A DNA stretch of 64,000 bases from assembly GCF_000377405.1 (NCBI RefSeq), contig NZ_KB905024.1, positions 62,001-126,000 of the forward strand, in the 5' to 3' direction. Position 1 is the first letter of the stretch. Each line of letters begins with the position of its first letter. This DNA is from Thioalkalivibrio sp. ALE31. GTDB lineage: Bacteria > Pseudomonadota > Gammaproteobacteria > Ectothiorhodospirales > Ectothiorhodospiraceae. Of the stretch, positions 1 to 8,662 are shown in pieces. A program made the translations under genes and the position numbers. The notes under the pieces are model-generated. The model made no database searches, was not told the origin of the DNA, and saw only the letters and a list, made by a program, of their open reading frames with translations.

Positions 1-774
1 CCCCTCATCTAATGGCTTTGCTTTTATCGGCACCACATCGCCCCTATGGCGCTCGTGCCATATGAGAATACCCACACCGTGATCCATCATGTAACGCGCG
101 CGCGCGGCGCGTTCTTCCTCCGATGGGCAGTTGGGGTGATGTGCCGGACGGCGCCACCAGCCACACCCCTTCTGGTATTGGTCATAACTGGCCTGGCGTG
201 TCGTACACCCGAGGAGCTCCCAATACCGGCCCCGAAAACCGGCCCAACGCCGATACCATCGTGTCCTGAGATCCACAGCCGCAGTCTGGCCGGGCTTTAA
301 CTGGTCGAAGCGGGTTGCCATCTTGGTCAGCAACGGCATTCGGACAATCAGATCCGAATGCCAGAAAGCGAGGCGATCATCTACGAACAGAAATGCCAGC
401 TCCAACGGGAACATCATCGACATCGAGGGCAATTGCAGCTTCTCGTTGAAGTCAATCAAGACGCCGCCCTTGATCACCGGTGGGGGCCCGACCCGGGGGT
501 CGAAGCCGACCACTGGAGTCCAGCCCAGGTGCGCGGCCATCCGTTGTTGAACAAGACACCAGTCAGCATCCACGTTCCAACACAGCCACGGCCGTTCAAC
601 TCCCCGCAAAGCAGGCGACCATCGCTCCTCCGCATCGACCAGGGCAACGTGGAGTTCCTCCCTCGTAAGAGCCGCCCAGCTGCCTCTTCCTGCAGCCAAA
701 CGTCGCTGAGTGTCGTCTTTGAACAGGCTCTTGGCGAGACCAGTGGCCGGTTCTGCATTCATGTAACGATCCAT
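1..774 (-). CDS. Hypothetical protein, C-terminus off the left edge
   Basis: The frame stays open for 258 codons and leaves the window without a stop, so the C-terminus is not seen. The first ATG is at 774 (MDRYMNAEP), with a second in-frame ATG at 762; neither has a clear ribosome binding site. The visible part has no signal peptide or membrane span. It is rich in Trp, Arg and His, with a Cys/His-containing stretch (CGWWRRPAHHPNC) near the visible end. I do not recognise the family. It lies 78 bp downstream of the ABC exporter in the same direction and is probably on the same transcript, so a role in surface glycan metabolism is possible but only by association. Confidence 0.7.
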   Translation of the reverse strand, partial: MDRYMNAEPATGLAKSLFKDDTQRRLAAGRGSWAALTREELHVALVDAEERWSPALRGVERPWLCWNVDADWCLVQQRMAAHLGWTPVVGFDPRVGPPPVIKGGVLIDFNEKLQLPSMSMMFPLELAFLFVDDRLAFWHSDLIVRMPLLTKMATRFDQLKPGQTAAVDLRTRWYRRWAGFRGRYWELLGCTTRQASYDQYQKGCGWWRRPAHHPNCPSEEERAARARYMMDHGVGILIWHERHRGDVVPIKAKPLDEG

Positions 775-852
775 GGTTTAACGGTACAGCCAAGGCGACT
801 CTCGGCGGCTGAGCGATACACAACGCTCGCCTGAAAGCCCTGAAAGTCCTTC

Positions 853-2679
853 TCAGGCGGCACCGGCAGCCAGTCTTTGGAACGACGCGCTCCTGCCTGA
901 AAGATCTTCCCAGACCCCCTCGTCCATAAGATGTCCTTGCTCGAAGACGAAAATTCGAGAACAGGGGCGCACAGTGCTCAGGCGATGCGCGATGAGTACG
1001 ACCGTCTTTTGGCCGGACAGGTTGTGGAGAGCGTCCATAACGGCACGTTCAGTGGCGTTGTCCAGCGCACTGGTGGCTTCGTCGAAGAAGAGCACATCGG
1101 GATCGCGATAGAGCGCTCGGGCGATGCCGATTCGCTGGCGCTGGCCGCCAGAGAGACGGGTGCCGCGCTCCCCGATTATGGTGGCATAGCCACGCGGCAG
1201 TTCAGTCGTCACGAAGTTGTGCAAATTAGCGAGGCGAGCGGCCCTCTCTACAGCGGCCTGGTCGATCCTGTCCTCGGGTACTCCCAGGGCGATGTTCGCG
1301 GCGACACTCTGATCCGCCAGAAAAATATGCTGCGGTACATAGCCCAGTGCCGCCTGCCAGTTGCGAGCGTTATTACGTGTCAGTGGCTCACCGTCGATGA
1401 GGATTTGTCCTTCGTCAGGCTCCAGAAGGCCCAAAAGGAGATCAACCAGAGTGCTCTTACCCGCCCCGGAGGAACCCACAAATCCCACGGTGGTTCGTGC
1501 GGGGATCTCCAGCGAAACATCCTTGAGGGCCGGTTGTTCATGACCTGGGTAGTGATAGGAAAGGCCCTTCACCTCGATGGACATGGACGGTGCGAGGGGC
1601 TTCGGCTGGTCATGGCGCTCGATCATGGGTGTGCTGTCGGGGCGACTCCCCAGATCCTTCAGAATGTTGTCCACCGCCGCGGTATTGAAGCGAAGCGAAG
1701 CGATCTGCTGGAAGATTTTCTGGAATGCGGGGATGAGCTGCCGCCCAGCGAGCGCATAGAGGCCGATCAACGGCAAAGCCTGGGCAAGTCCTCCGTCACC
1801 TGCCATTAGGAAAAGGACGAGAAGAAGCACCCCGCCAAAGGCAATGGCCTCGATCGCATACTGAGGAAGGTTTTGCAGCAGCATTGCGTTCGCCTGGTGA
1901 CTGGCAAAGCGCTTGGATGGGTGGCGATAGCGCTCCAGATAGTCGCGCTCCCGCCCCAGCAGGCGGATTTCCTTTGCACCTGCGAAGGCTTCCGCTGCAG
2001 CCGTAAAGCGTTCGCGGTTCGCCTCCACGCGGTCCTCACCGATGCGGTTCAGCCAGGTGCGCGCCAGAACGTAAATGCCCCCGTAGATGCCACCAAGGCT
2101 AACGGCCACGATCTTGGCCAGCCAGGGTTGCGCCGCGACCAACAGGCCGATGATGAAAAGAGCCAGCAAGCCCTGGCTGACCAATCGCAGCATCGGCAGT
2201 AAAGCGCCATTGATGGCCTGGGTCGTCTCCTGCAGAACGGTCTTGGCAAGGTCGCCGGAGTTGCGGTTGAGAAAGAACGTGAAGGGCCGTGCTAGATAGT
2301 CGCCCATCAGTCGCCGCGAAAGCTCGTACTGCTGCATGTGCGTGAACCGAGTGATGGCCCACTGGTTAAGAGCCTGGAGCGCGGTTCCGGTCACAAAGAG
2401 CACAAACGCCGCCAGCCCCAGGAAGTACAGAAAGCTGCTGGTGGATTCGAACCCCAGCCAGTCGTACGCGATGCGCAGCATGTCGTTGTCGTGGACCATG
2501 GCTGGGTCAGATAGCACGGCGAGGAAGGGCATCACCGAAGCGATACCCACGGTCTGCATGAAGGCGGTCACGATCATCAGGATCGCCAACAGTCCGACCT
2601 TCCCGCGGTCGCGGGGGTCCAGCAGGGCATTCAGCTTGCGCAGGGTTTCCAGCATGTCGCGCCGACCCGGATCCTTCAT
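853..2679 (-). CDS. ABC exporter, fused permease and ATPase (PglK/MsbA-like)
   Basis: About 608 residues: an N-terminal six-helix membrane domain (residues ~20-330) followed by a full nucleotide-binding domain. The Walker A (GSSGAGKST, ~400), Q-loop (YVPQH), signature (LSGGQRQR, ~510), Walker B ending DEATSALD and switch His (IAHRLST) are all intact. The N-terminus resembles PglK/WlaB flippases, which move lipid-linked oligosaccharides across the inner membrane. That role fits an exopolysaccharide locus, but lipid or peptide export is also possible. The frame is open further upstream; I chose the ATG at 2679 (MKDPGRR) because the upstream residues look non-coding. ATG 2655 (MLETLRKL) is an equally good start. 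The adenylation enzyme diverges from it across about 230 bp. Confidence 0.85.
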   Translation of the reverse strand: MKDPGRRDMLETLRKLNALLDPRDRGKVGLLAILMIVTAFMQTVGIASVMPFLAVLSDPAMVHDNDMLRIAYDWLGFESTSSFLYFLGLAAFVLFVTGTALQALNQWAITRFTHMQQYELSRRLMGDYLARPFTFFLNRNSGDLAKTVLQETTQAINGALLPMLRLVSQGLLALFIIGLLVAAQPWLAKIVAVSLGGIYGGIYVLARTWLNRIGEDRVEANRERFTAAAEAFAGAKEIRLLGRERDYLERYRHPSKRFASHQANAMLLQNLPQYAIEAIAFGGVLLLVLFLMAGDGGLAQALPLIGLYALAGRQLIPAFQKIFQQIASLRFNTAAVDNILKDLGSRPDSTPMIERHDQPKPLAPSMSIEVKGLSYHYPGHEQPALKDVSLEIPARTTVGFVGSSGAGKSTLVDLLLGLLEPDEGQILIDGEPLTRNNARNWQAALGYVPQHIFLADQSVAANIALGVPEDRIDQAAVERAARLANLHNFVTTELPRGYATIIGERGTRLSGGQRQRIGIARALYRDPDVLFFDEATSALDNATERAVMDALHNLSGQKTVVLIAHRLSTVRPCSRIFVFEQGHLMDEGVWEDLSGRSASFQRLAAGAA

Positions 2680-2912
2680 GCGAGGGCCATTGGCGGCCCA
2701 AAGGGGAACCGCCATCAGGCAGCCGTTAGCCAGGCCATGCGGCCTGTAGATGCACTCGATTGTACGAGATGCGCCGATCACGGAAGCTTGTCGGGAAGCG
2801 TTCAGGGCGTTCCGGGGCGCGGCAAGCTGCGAGGGCTTCGCGCCACAAGTGGCTGGAAGGCTCGGCAAGCCGCGCGGATAAAGGATTTTCGAGCAAAGCG
2901 GGGGCCGCAACA

Positions 2913-4526
2913 GTGCCAAACGCCAGGCTAACGAACGGATTGCTGAGCGGCTTCCTGCGCTCGGTAGAACAATTCCCGGAGCGCCCGGCCCTGGATGTGG
3001 AGGGTCAGGTACTCAGCTACGGGGAGTTGTTCGAGACTGCTGCCGCAACCGCCCACGCGCTGCAGCAGTCCGTCGATTGCGATGGCACGCCCTGCCGTAT
3101 CGGCGTGCTGGCCCAGCGCTCGCTGGCGATGTACCAGGGGCTTCTGGGTACGCTGCTGGCCGGACATACTCTCGTGCCGCTGAATCCGGGCTTCCCGACG
3201 GAGCGCACACTGGCGATGGCCGAACAGGCGGATCTGTCGGCGCTGTTGGTGGATGATCAGGGGTTGGAGCGGCTCGATGACCTGTTGAGCGCATTCTCCC
3301 GCCCGCTCGTGATCCTGTTGCCCGATGCCGAGCGGCTGGACGAGCTCCAGGCGGGCTGGCCCGGGCACGGCTTTCGGGTAGCCGGAGGCGCCCCTCTACC
3401 GACAGACTGGGTACCGTCAGCTGTATCACCCGATGACCTGGCCTGTCTCTTCTTCACCTCGGGCAGCACGGGCATACCCAAGGGCGTGGGCGTACTCCAG
3501 CGCAATGCGGCGCGGTTTGTGGAGATGTCGCTGGAGCGGTACCGGGACTTCGGCATCCACGAGACCGACCGCTTCTCGCAGTTCTACGACATCACCTTCG
3601 ACTCGTCGATGTTCGATCTGTACGTCTCGTGGGCCTTTGGCGCCTGCCTGTGCTGCCCGTCCGCGAAGGAGTGGTTCAATCCCAACCGCTACATCGCGGA
3701 CAAGGCGCTTACGGTGATCGACATCACCCCCTCGGCCGGGCACGGGATGAACCGTCGCAACGGCTGGGCGCCGGGGCGTTTTCCGGACCTGCGCTTGTGC
3801 CGCTTTGGCGGCGAGGCCCTGTCGGCGGAACTGGCCGAGGCAATGGCCGTTGCCGCGCCCAACGCCTGGATCGACAACGCCTACGGCCCTACCGAATGCA
3901 CGGTGGATGCCTGCTTTTACCGCTGGGACCCGGCGCAGTCACCGGCGGAATGCGAACACGGCATGGTCCCGATCGGCTATCCGGGCAACCAGGTGGAGCT
4001 GCGGGTGGCGGACGAGGCCCTGCGGGAGGTACCCATCGGGGCCGAGGGCGAATTACTGATCAGCGGCCCACAGGTGACCCCTGGCTACTGGAAGGATCCT
4101 GAGCGCACGGCGCAGGCCTTCGTGCAACTGGAGGACGGTCGCGTCCACTACCGGACCGGCGACCTGGTGCGCCGCCCGGGCCCGGGCGAGCCGATCATTT
4201 TCCTCGGGCGCCTGGACCATCAGATCAAGATCGGCGGGGTACGCATCGAGCTCGGCGAGGTGGAGGCGGCGCTGCGCGAGGCCGCCGGCACGGACCAGGC
4301 GGTGGCCGTTGGATGGCCACGAACGGAAAGCGGCGCCTCCGGGATCGTGGCCTTCGTGGTCGCGGAACGAGTCGACGAGGCAGCCCTGCGCGACCGGCTC
4401 CGCCAGCGCCTGCCCGCCGTGATGGTCCCGCGAACCATTCACTCGCTCGAGAATCTGCCGCTCAATGCGAATGGCAAGGTCGACCGCAAGGCGCTGATCG
4501 CGCGCCTTGCGTCTGCAGACGCGTAA
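2913..4526 (+). CDS. Stand-alone amino-acid/acyl adenylation enzyme (AMP-binding)
   Basis: An ANL-superfamily ligase of 537 residues with every adenylation core motif: the A3 loop FTSGSTGIPKG (~180), A5 NAYGPTECT (~321), A7 YRTGDLV (~412), A8 around LGRLDHQIKIGG, and the A10 lysine in NANGKVDRKAL (~518). It activates a carboxylate as acyl- or aminoacyl-AMP. The motifs are closer to NRPS adenylation domains and DltA than to acyl-CoA synthetases. It has no carrier domain of its own; the free-standing acyl carrier protein at 8146-8394 is the obvious partner (inference). The start is GTG 2913, behind a GGGGG run. XrtA loci commonly carry an AMP-forming ligase (TIGR03098); whether this is that subfamily or a DltA-like paralogue needs a profile search. 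Confidence 0.82.
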   Translation: MPNARLTNGLLSGFLRSVEQFPERPALDVEGQVLSYGELFETAAATAHALQQSVDCDGTPCRIGVLAQRSLAMYQGLLGTLLAGHTLVPLNPGFPTERTLAMAEQADLSALLVDDQGLERLDDLLSAFSRPLVILLPDAERLDELQAGWPGHGFRVAGGAPLPTDWVPSAVSPDDLACLFFTSGSTGIPKGVGVLQRNAARFVEMSLERYRDFGIHETDRFSQFYDITFDSSMFDLYVSWAFGACLCCPSAKEWFNPNRYIADKALTVIDITPSAGHGMNRRNGWAPGRFPDLRLCRFGGEALSAELAEAMAVAAPNAWIDNAYGPTECTVDACFYRWDPAQSPAECEHGMVPIGYPGNQVELRVADEALREVPIGAEGELLISGPQVTPGYWKDPERTAQAFVQLEDGRVHYRTGDLVRRPGPGEPIIFLGRLDHQIKIGGVRIELGEVEAALREAAGTDQAVAVGWPRTESGASGIVAFVVAERVDEAALRDRLRQRLPAVMVPRTIHSLENLPLNANGKVDRKALIARLASADA

Positions 4527-4560
4527 CGCACGCTCCATTGCGCAGGGCGAGCGACTCCAG

Positions 4561-5385
4561 CTACGCGGCCTTAACCACCCCCGGAACCGCCAGGTAGCTG
4601 TGCCGTTCATGCACGACCCGGAAACCTTTACGTAGGTGGTTCCGGTAAGAGGGATCGGGCTTGGCCTCGGTTCCGATCGCCGTATCCGAAACGACCCAGC
4701 TGCATCCGTGTTGGGCCGCATCCTGGATCCGGGCAGAGACGATGGCTCCGTGGAGTCCGCGACCTCGATATTCCGGCTGAGTGGCCGCCCAACCGGTCCA
4801 CGCAAGCCCTTCGCCAAGATAAAGCAGCCCGGTTGCCACAACCTTCCCCGCATCGAGCACCAGCCACTGGCGCCATCTCGGAGCATGCGGGAGCGCCGCC
4901 AGAAGTGCCGTTACCTCCTCTGGAACGGAGAAGGTTTGCGCGGCCAACGCGGCGGCCGCATCGTTGTCTTCCGGCTGCCAGGGGCGAATCTCAAGGTCGG
5001 TTGTGACCTCGGGAATATCGTGGGTGGAGCGGACTAGAACCGCCGAAGGCGCACCACGGCGAATCCTGCGATCCCGCAACCATTGGGGGATGGGCTCGGG
5101 GCAGGCATGGGGGCTGAGCTCCACTGCCCAGGGAAGCTCATGCGGCGCGTACAGGGCCGCGAGTTCGTCAATGTAGTCTTCGCTTGCCGGCTCCGAGACA
5201 CCCAGTGCCAGCACCCGGTTAAAAACCAGGATCTTCTTCAGCCCCGGCGCAACGAGCGCGAGGCCCGAGCGACTACGAACGGCCCGAAACCCCGGAATGC
5301 CTGCGGTCTCGGCCACCCTCATCATGCTCTCGTAGGCTTCGGCCTCGATCAGCTCGGCCTGTTCGGGAGTGGGTTCCGCATTCAT
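4561..5385 (-). CDS. GNAT-family N-acetyltransferase
   Basis: A protein of 274 residues. The C-terminal half (~130-265) carries a GNAT fold: a conserved acetyl-CoA binding segment reads YRGRGLHGAIV (the Q/RxxGxG/A type), followed by a YRNHLRKGFRVV helix-strand near the end. The N-terminal half is a second, degenerate GNAT-like or substrate domain. It probably acetylates a small molecule or sugar amine, and the substrate is unknown. The start is well supported by an AAGGAGG Shine-Dalgarno eight bases before the ATG. It is the last gene of the leftward ACP-hydrolase-glycosyltransferase run and converges on the adenylation gene with only 34 bp between stops. Confidence 0.8.
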   Translation of the reverse strand: MNAEPTPEQAELIEAEAYESMMRVAETAGIPGFRAVRSRSGLALVAPGLKKILVFNRVLALGVSEPASEDYIDELAALYAPHELPWAVELSPHACPEPIPQWLRDRRIRRGAPSAVLVRSTHDIPEVTTDLEIRPWQPEDNDAAAALAAQTFSVPEEVTALLAALPHAPRWRQWLVLDAGKVVATGLLYLGEGLAWTGWAATQPEYRGRGLHGAIVSARIQDAAQHGCSWVVSDTAIGTEAKPDPSYRNHLRKGFRVVHERHSYLAVPGVVKAA

Positions 5386-5491
5386 GGGATACCTCCTTGC
5401 ATCGGCGACGGTTCGCCGGAGAAAACGTTCTTCGATCGAGTGAAATCTCTCAATCGCCCCCGGACGATTCGGAGCGCAGGCATCCAGTCAT

Positions 5492-6460
5492 TCAGTGGGC
5501 CTTGCGACCGACACTTTTCCAGGCGCTCAGGGCAAGATACGCCCAGGCAGAAGCGGACCAGGGATACCGGAGCGCCGACTGACGAAAAGACCGCAGTGCC
5601 AGTCTCGGGTCCCCCTCCCAGTAGTGGTGATAGCCGAAACTGAAGCATGTCTGCGCAAGTCGCCGACGGATTGCACCGAGCGATGTCTTCTCTCCGCGCG
5701 GACCAAGCCGCCCCCAACGACGCAGCGCCTTGCTGACCACCTCGTATTCATAGTTCGTATCGGGATACTTGGTAATACAGCCTTCGCCATGCAGGCGGTA
5801 CAGGGCGGTCACGAGGTTCAACTGGTGGATTTCGGTCAGTCTCGAAGCCCGCAGCCAGTAATCGTAGTCCTGACCCCTCTTGAGTTCGGGGTCGAACTGT
5901 CCAACGCGTTCGACCAGATCGCGCCGCATCATCACCGTAATGGTATGGGGGAGCGAACCGAAGAGCAGACGGTTGTACAACCAGCCGGATCCACGCTCCA
6001 CAAGCGATTTCCCATCGGGGTTCTTCGGGTGCACGCCCTCGGCTGAATCGGGTTTCAGAAACGTCCCGGATGGATCGGGCTTCCAGTTATGCCAGGCCGT
6101 GAAGGTCATCCCGATCTGGGGATGCTGGTCCATGTAGCCCACCTGCGCCGCGAGCTTTCCCGGCAACCAGACATCGTCGGAATCGATGAACGCGATGTAG
6201 TCGCCGGAGGCGGCGGCGATGCCCGCATTGCGGGCCACGGCCGCGCCCTGGTTCTGCTGGGTCAGCAGCGTCAGGCGGTCGCCATATGCGCGCAGGATCT
6301 CGATTGTCCCGTCGGTCGAGCCGTCGTCCACCACGATCAACTCGACGCTGGGATAATCCTGGTCCAGAACACTGTCGACGGACTCGGCAATGTATGCGGC
6401 CGTGTTGTAGGCCGGCATGATGACCGACACCAGCGGCTTCTCGAGGTCCCGCGTTGTCAT
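5492..6460 (-). CDS. Family 2 glycosyltransferase
   Basis: A protein of 322 residues with a GT-A fold of family GT2. The nucleotide-sugar motif VSVIMPAYNTAAYI is at ~10, VVDDGSTDGT at ~43, and the metal-binding DxD motif appears as FIDSDDVWL at ~92. A GQDYDYWLRA segment near 200 matches the acceptor-side ED/QxxxRW region. It should transfer a sugar from a nucleotide donor to the growing lipid-linked glycan on the cytoplasmic side. Its ATG overlaps the stop of hydrolase 1 by four bases (ATGA), so the two are translationally coupled. Confidence 0.88.
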   Translation of the reverse strand: MTTRDLEKPLVSVIMPAYNTAAYIAESVDSVLDQDYPSVELIVVDDGSTDGTIEILRAYGDRLTLLTQQNQGAAVARNAGIAAASGDYIAFIDSDDVWLPGKLAAQVGYMDQHPQIGMTFTAWHNWKPDPSGTFLKPDSAEGVHPKNPDGKSLVERGSGWLYNRLLFGSLPHTITVMMRRDLVERVGQFDPELKRGQDYDYWLRASRLTEIHQLNLVTALYRLHGEGCITKYPDTNYEYEVVSKALRRWGRLGPRGEKTSLGAIRRRLAQTCFSFGYHHYWEGDPRLALRSFRQSALRYPWSASAWAYLALSAWKSVGRKAH

Positions 6461-7338
6461 GGTTCTGTGCCTGTCACCGGAAGGCCGCGTACCCAGTCAT
6501 CGGTCCAGTTCGCCACCTGATCGCGCCACTCGCGTCGGGAGAAGGTGTGGTTGGCGCTGGGCAGCTCGTGCAGGGTCACCCGTGGCTCCTGCAGCAGCCC
6601 GCTCCATGCCGGTGTATTGGTCGCCACATCGCGAAACTCGGCGGCGGTCAGGTCGTCGCCACTCAGGATCACGAGGATCGGTCCCTGAAAGCGCTGCCAG
6701 CCCGCCGCCATCCGATCCGGAAGGGGGCCATGGTCCGTATCGGAGCCCCTGCCCTGAGAACCCGAATTGGGGGCTTGGGGACGCAGGGCGGCCTTGGTCA
6801 TGCCCGCGAGGGATTTCACCGAGTTCCACGGGTTCAGTCGCCCGCGCAGGGCCCCGTTCCAGAAGTCGCGACTGGCCAGGCGCTGAAGGTAGTAAGTCTT
6901 CAGGTAGGCCCGCGCCAGCCCGTCACTGGTTCGCACCCAGGGATTCACCAGGACCAGGCCTGCCACCCGGTCATCCCGCCAGGCATAGAACAGGCCGGCC
7001 GAAGCGGCGCCACAAAGCCCCCAAATCACGACCTCGCGCATCTCCGGCGCCTCGGCCGAAAAGGTATCCATCGCCGCCCGCATGTCGTCATGGACCTCCT
7101 TGAACGTCCGCTGACGACCGGAAGAGTCCCCCATGCCGCGAAAGTCGAAGCGGAACACGGGTATCCCCTGCGCCGCCAGGTGTCGAGCCAGGAGCAGGAA
7201 CTGGCGGTGGCTGCCCACGCGGTACTGCGGCCCGCCCACGGCAATCAGCACACCACGCCGGGCGCCCTCCGCGCCGGGGTGCAGGATACCCAGCAGTTCC
7301 TCCTCCCCCACCCGGAAGACAACGGCGCGCTCGCTCAT
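6457..7338 (-). CDS. XrtA-associated alpha/beta hydrolase 1 (TIGR03100 type)
   Basis: A protein of 293 residues with an alpha/beta hydrolase core: strand and turn VLIAVGGPQYRVGSHRQF (~30), FRFDFRGMGDS (~65) and the nucleophile elbow WGLCGAASAG (~105). The nucleophile position holds Cys instead of the usual Ser, and an acid and a C-terminal His (ANHTF, ~270) are present. Its length and the SHRQF and FRGMGDS segments match the exosortase A-associated hydrolase 1 family, whose substrate is unknown. It overlaps hydrolase 2 upstream and the glycosyltransferase downstream by four bases each, so the three form one coupled unit. Confidence 0.85.
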   Translation of the reverse strand: MSERAVVFRVGEEELLGILHPGAEGARRGVLIAVGGPQYRVGSHRQFLLLARHLAAQGIPVFRFDFRGMGDSSGRQRTFKEVHDDMRAAMDTFSAEAPEMREVVIWGLCGAASAGLFYAWRDDRVAGLVLVNPWVRTSDGLARAYLKTYYLQRLASRDFWNGALRGRLNPWNSVKSLAGMTKAALRPQAPNSGSQGRGSDTDHGPLPDRMAAGWQRFQGPILVILSGDDLTAAEFRDVATNTPAWSGLLQEPRVTLHELPSANHTFSRREWRDQVANWTDDWVRGLPVTGTEP

Positions 7339-8138
7339 GCCAGGGCCTCCAGGCGCTGCGTGGTCGCCTCCAGCAATTGCGGCACCTCGATGATGTCCTG
7401 GGTGGACCAGAAGGCGTCGCCACCCACGATCGTTGCGGTTACGGCCGCCTCATCTTCGCGCCAGCGCTCGATCAGGCGTTCGGCCGCCGGCGGCAGCGGG
7501 GCATCGTCCTGTGCTGCGATGTCGAGCCAGGCGACGGATGCCGCCCGGGGCTGCTCGAGGCGGGCGGTGGCAAGGCGCTCGGCCAGGGCAGGCGCCAGGG
7601 TGTAGCCCGCCACCTCCAGCGCTTCGCCATCCCGCAGCCGCGAACGCAGATCACCGGTGGATTCCTTCTGCCCGCCCATCATGCCGGCGGCCATGCGCAG
7701 GCGCAGGAACTGGGTCAGGTGTTGTTCGCCATTGGTGACGGGCGCCCAGTAGATCGCGGCGGCGGCCTGTTCGGCACGCGCGGCCAGGAAATCGCCCGCC
7801 AGCAGACAGCCGGCGCGCAAGCCCCAGACCAGAAGGGGGGCCGGGCAGCAGGCCTCGAGGTGGTCATTACAGCGGGCGAGGTCATCCAGCCAGAGGTCCC
7901 AGTCGGCATCGCCGAAGTCGCCGCCACTGTCGCCGCATCCGTAGAGATCCGGGATCAGCACCGCATACCCGGCCTGCGCCATGCGGCGAGCCTGCAGGTT
8001 CACCATGCGGCGGGACTTGTTGAGCTCTTCGGCGAACGGCGGGAAAAACAGCACACGGCCACGGACGGAAGGGCCTTCCGGTCGATGCAGCACATGGAAC
8101 ACCGGTCCGGCCTTGCCCTCCAGGAACCCGGCTTCCAT
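7335..8138 (-). CDS. XrtA-associated alpha/beta hydrolase 2 (TIGR03101 type)
   Basis: A protein of 267 residues starting at MEAGFLEGKAG. The open frame extends upstream into the ACP gene, which I exclude. It shows the hallmark FFPPFAEELNKSRRM segment (~35) and the DLYGCGDSGGD turn (~68). The nucleophile elbow position reads WGLRAGCLLAG (~110), so the normal Ser is replaced by Arg and the enzyme may work differently or be a structural partner of hydrolase 1. It begins 7 bp after the ACP stop and overlaps hydrolase 1 by four bases. The trio ACP-hydrolase 2-hydrolase 1 is a recurrent feature of XrtA loci. Confidence 0.85.
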   Translation of the reverse strand: MEAGFLEGKAGPVFHVLHRPEGPSVRGRVLFFPPFAEELNKSRRMVNLQARRMAQAGYAVLIPDLYGCGDSGGDFGDADWDLWLDDLARCNDHLEACCPAPLLVWGLRAGCLLAGDFLAARAEQAAAAIYWAPVTNGEQHLTQFLRLRMAAGMMGGQKESTGDLRSRLRDGEALEVAGYTLAPALAERLATARLEQPRAASVAWLDIAAQDDAPLPPAAERLIERWREDEAAVTATIVGGDAFWSTQDIIEVPQLLEATTQRLEALA

Positions 8139-8145
8139 GACCGAG

Positions 8146-8394
8146 CTAGTCGAGTTTGGCGTCGATGAAATCAGCGAGGGTGCCAACCGTCTCGAAGGTC
8201 TCGGCGCTGACGTCGTCGTCATCGATCACAATGTCGAAGTGGCTCTCGATCGCGGTGATCAGCGAGACGACTGCCATGGAGTCCAGTTCGGGGACGCCGC
8301 CCAGCAGCGTGGTGTTGCGGTCGAACTGCTGAGCGCGTCCGTTCAGGCTGAGGGCGCTGTCCAGCAGATTGCGGGTGTGATCGAGGGTCGACAT
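8146..8394 (-). CDS. Acyl carrier protein
   Basis: An 82-residue acidic four-helix carrier protein. The phosphopantetheine attachment serine lies in ELDSMAVVSL (~residue 39), and an acidic recognition helix (VIDDDDV) follows. The start MSTLDHTR is chosen because the longer open frame upstream has no carrier similarity. Its partners in the window are the stand-alone adenylation enzyme (2913-4526) and possibly the two N-acyltransferases at 31.5-33.2 kb, whose fold normally takes acyl groups from acyl-ACP (inference). It heads the leftward operon ACP-hydrolase 2-hydrolase 1-GT2-GNAT. The 268-bp gap to the divergent asparagine-synthase-like gene must hold its promoter; I see no clear -35/-10 pair there. 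Confidence 0.9.
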   Translation of the reverse strand: MSTLDHTRNLLDSALSLNGRAQQFDRNTTLLGGVPELDSMAVVSLITAIESHFDIVIDDDDVSAETFETVGTLADFIDAKLD

Positions 8395-8662
8395 ATGAAG
8401 GTTCCTGAAGGCGGGTATCCGTGCCCGACCGGAGATGCGGGTTACCCGGCAGGTTACCGTATCTGCACAGGCTGTCCAGATCGTCCCCGACAGGCCGCGG
8501 GCCCCGCGTGATCGGCTCGTTAACCTCCTGCACCCGGCCCGCCTTCGAACGCCCGACCCCGGACGTAGAATGGGGACCCATACGGCACGGATCGCCGGGC
8601 CCACGCCCGGGTGCGTACATCAACCAGCGTTTCCCTGGACCGACCAGGCAGCAGGCGGACGG

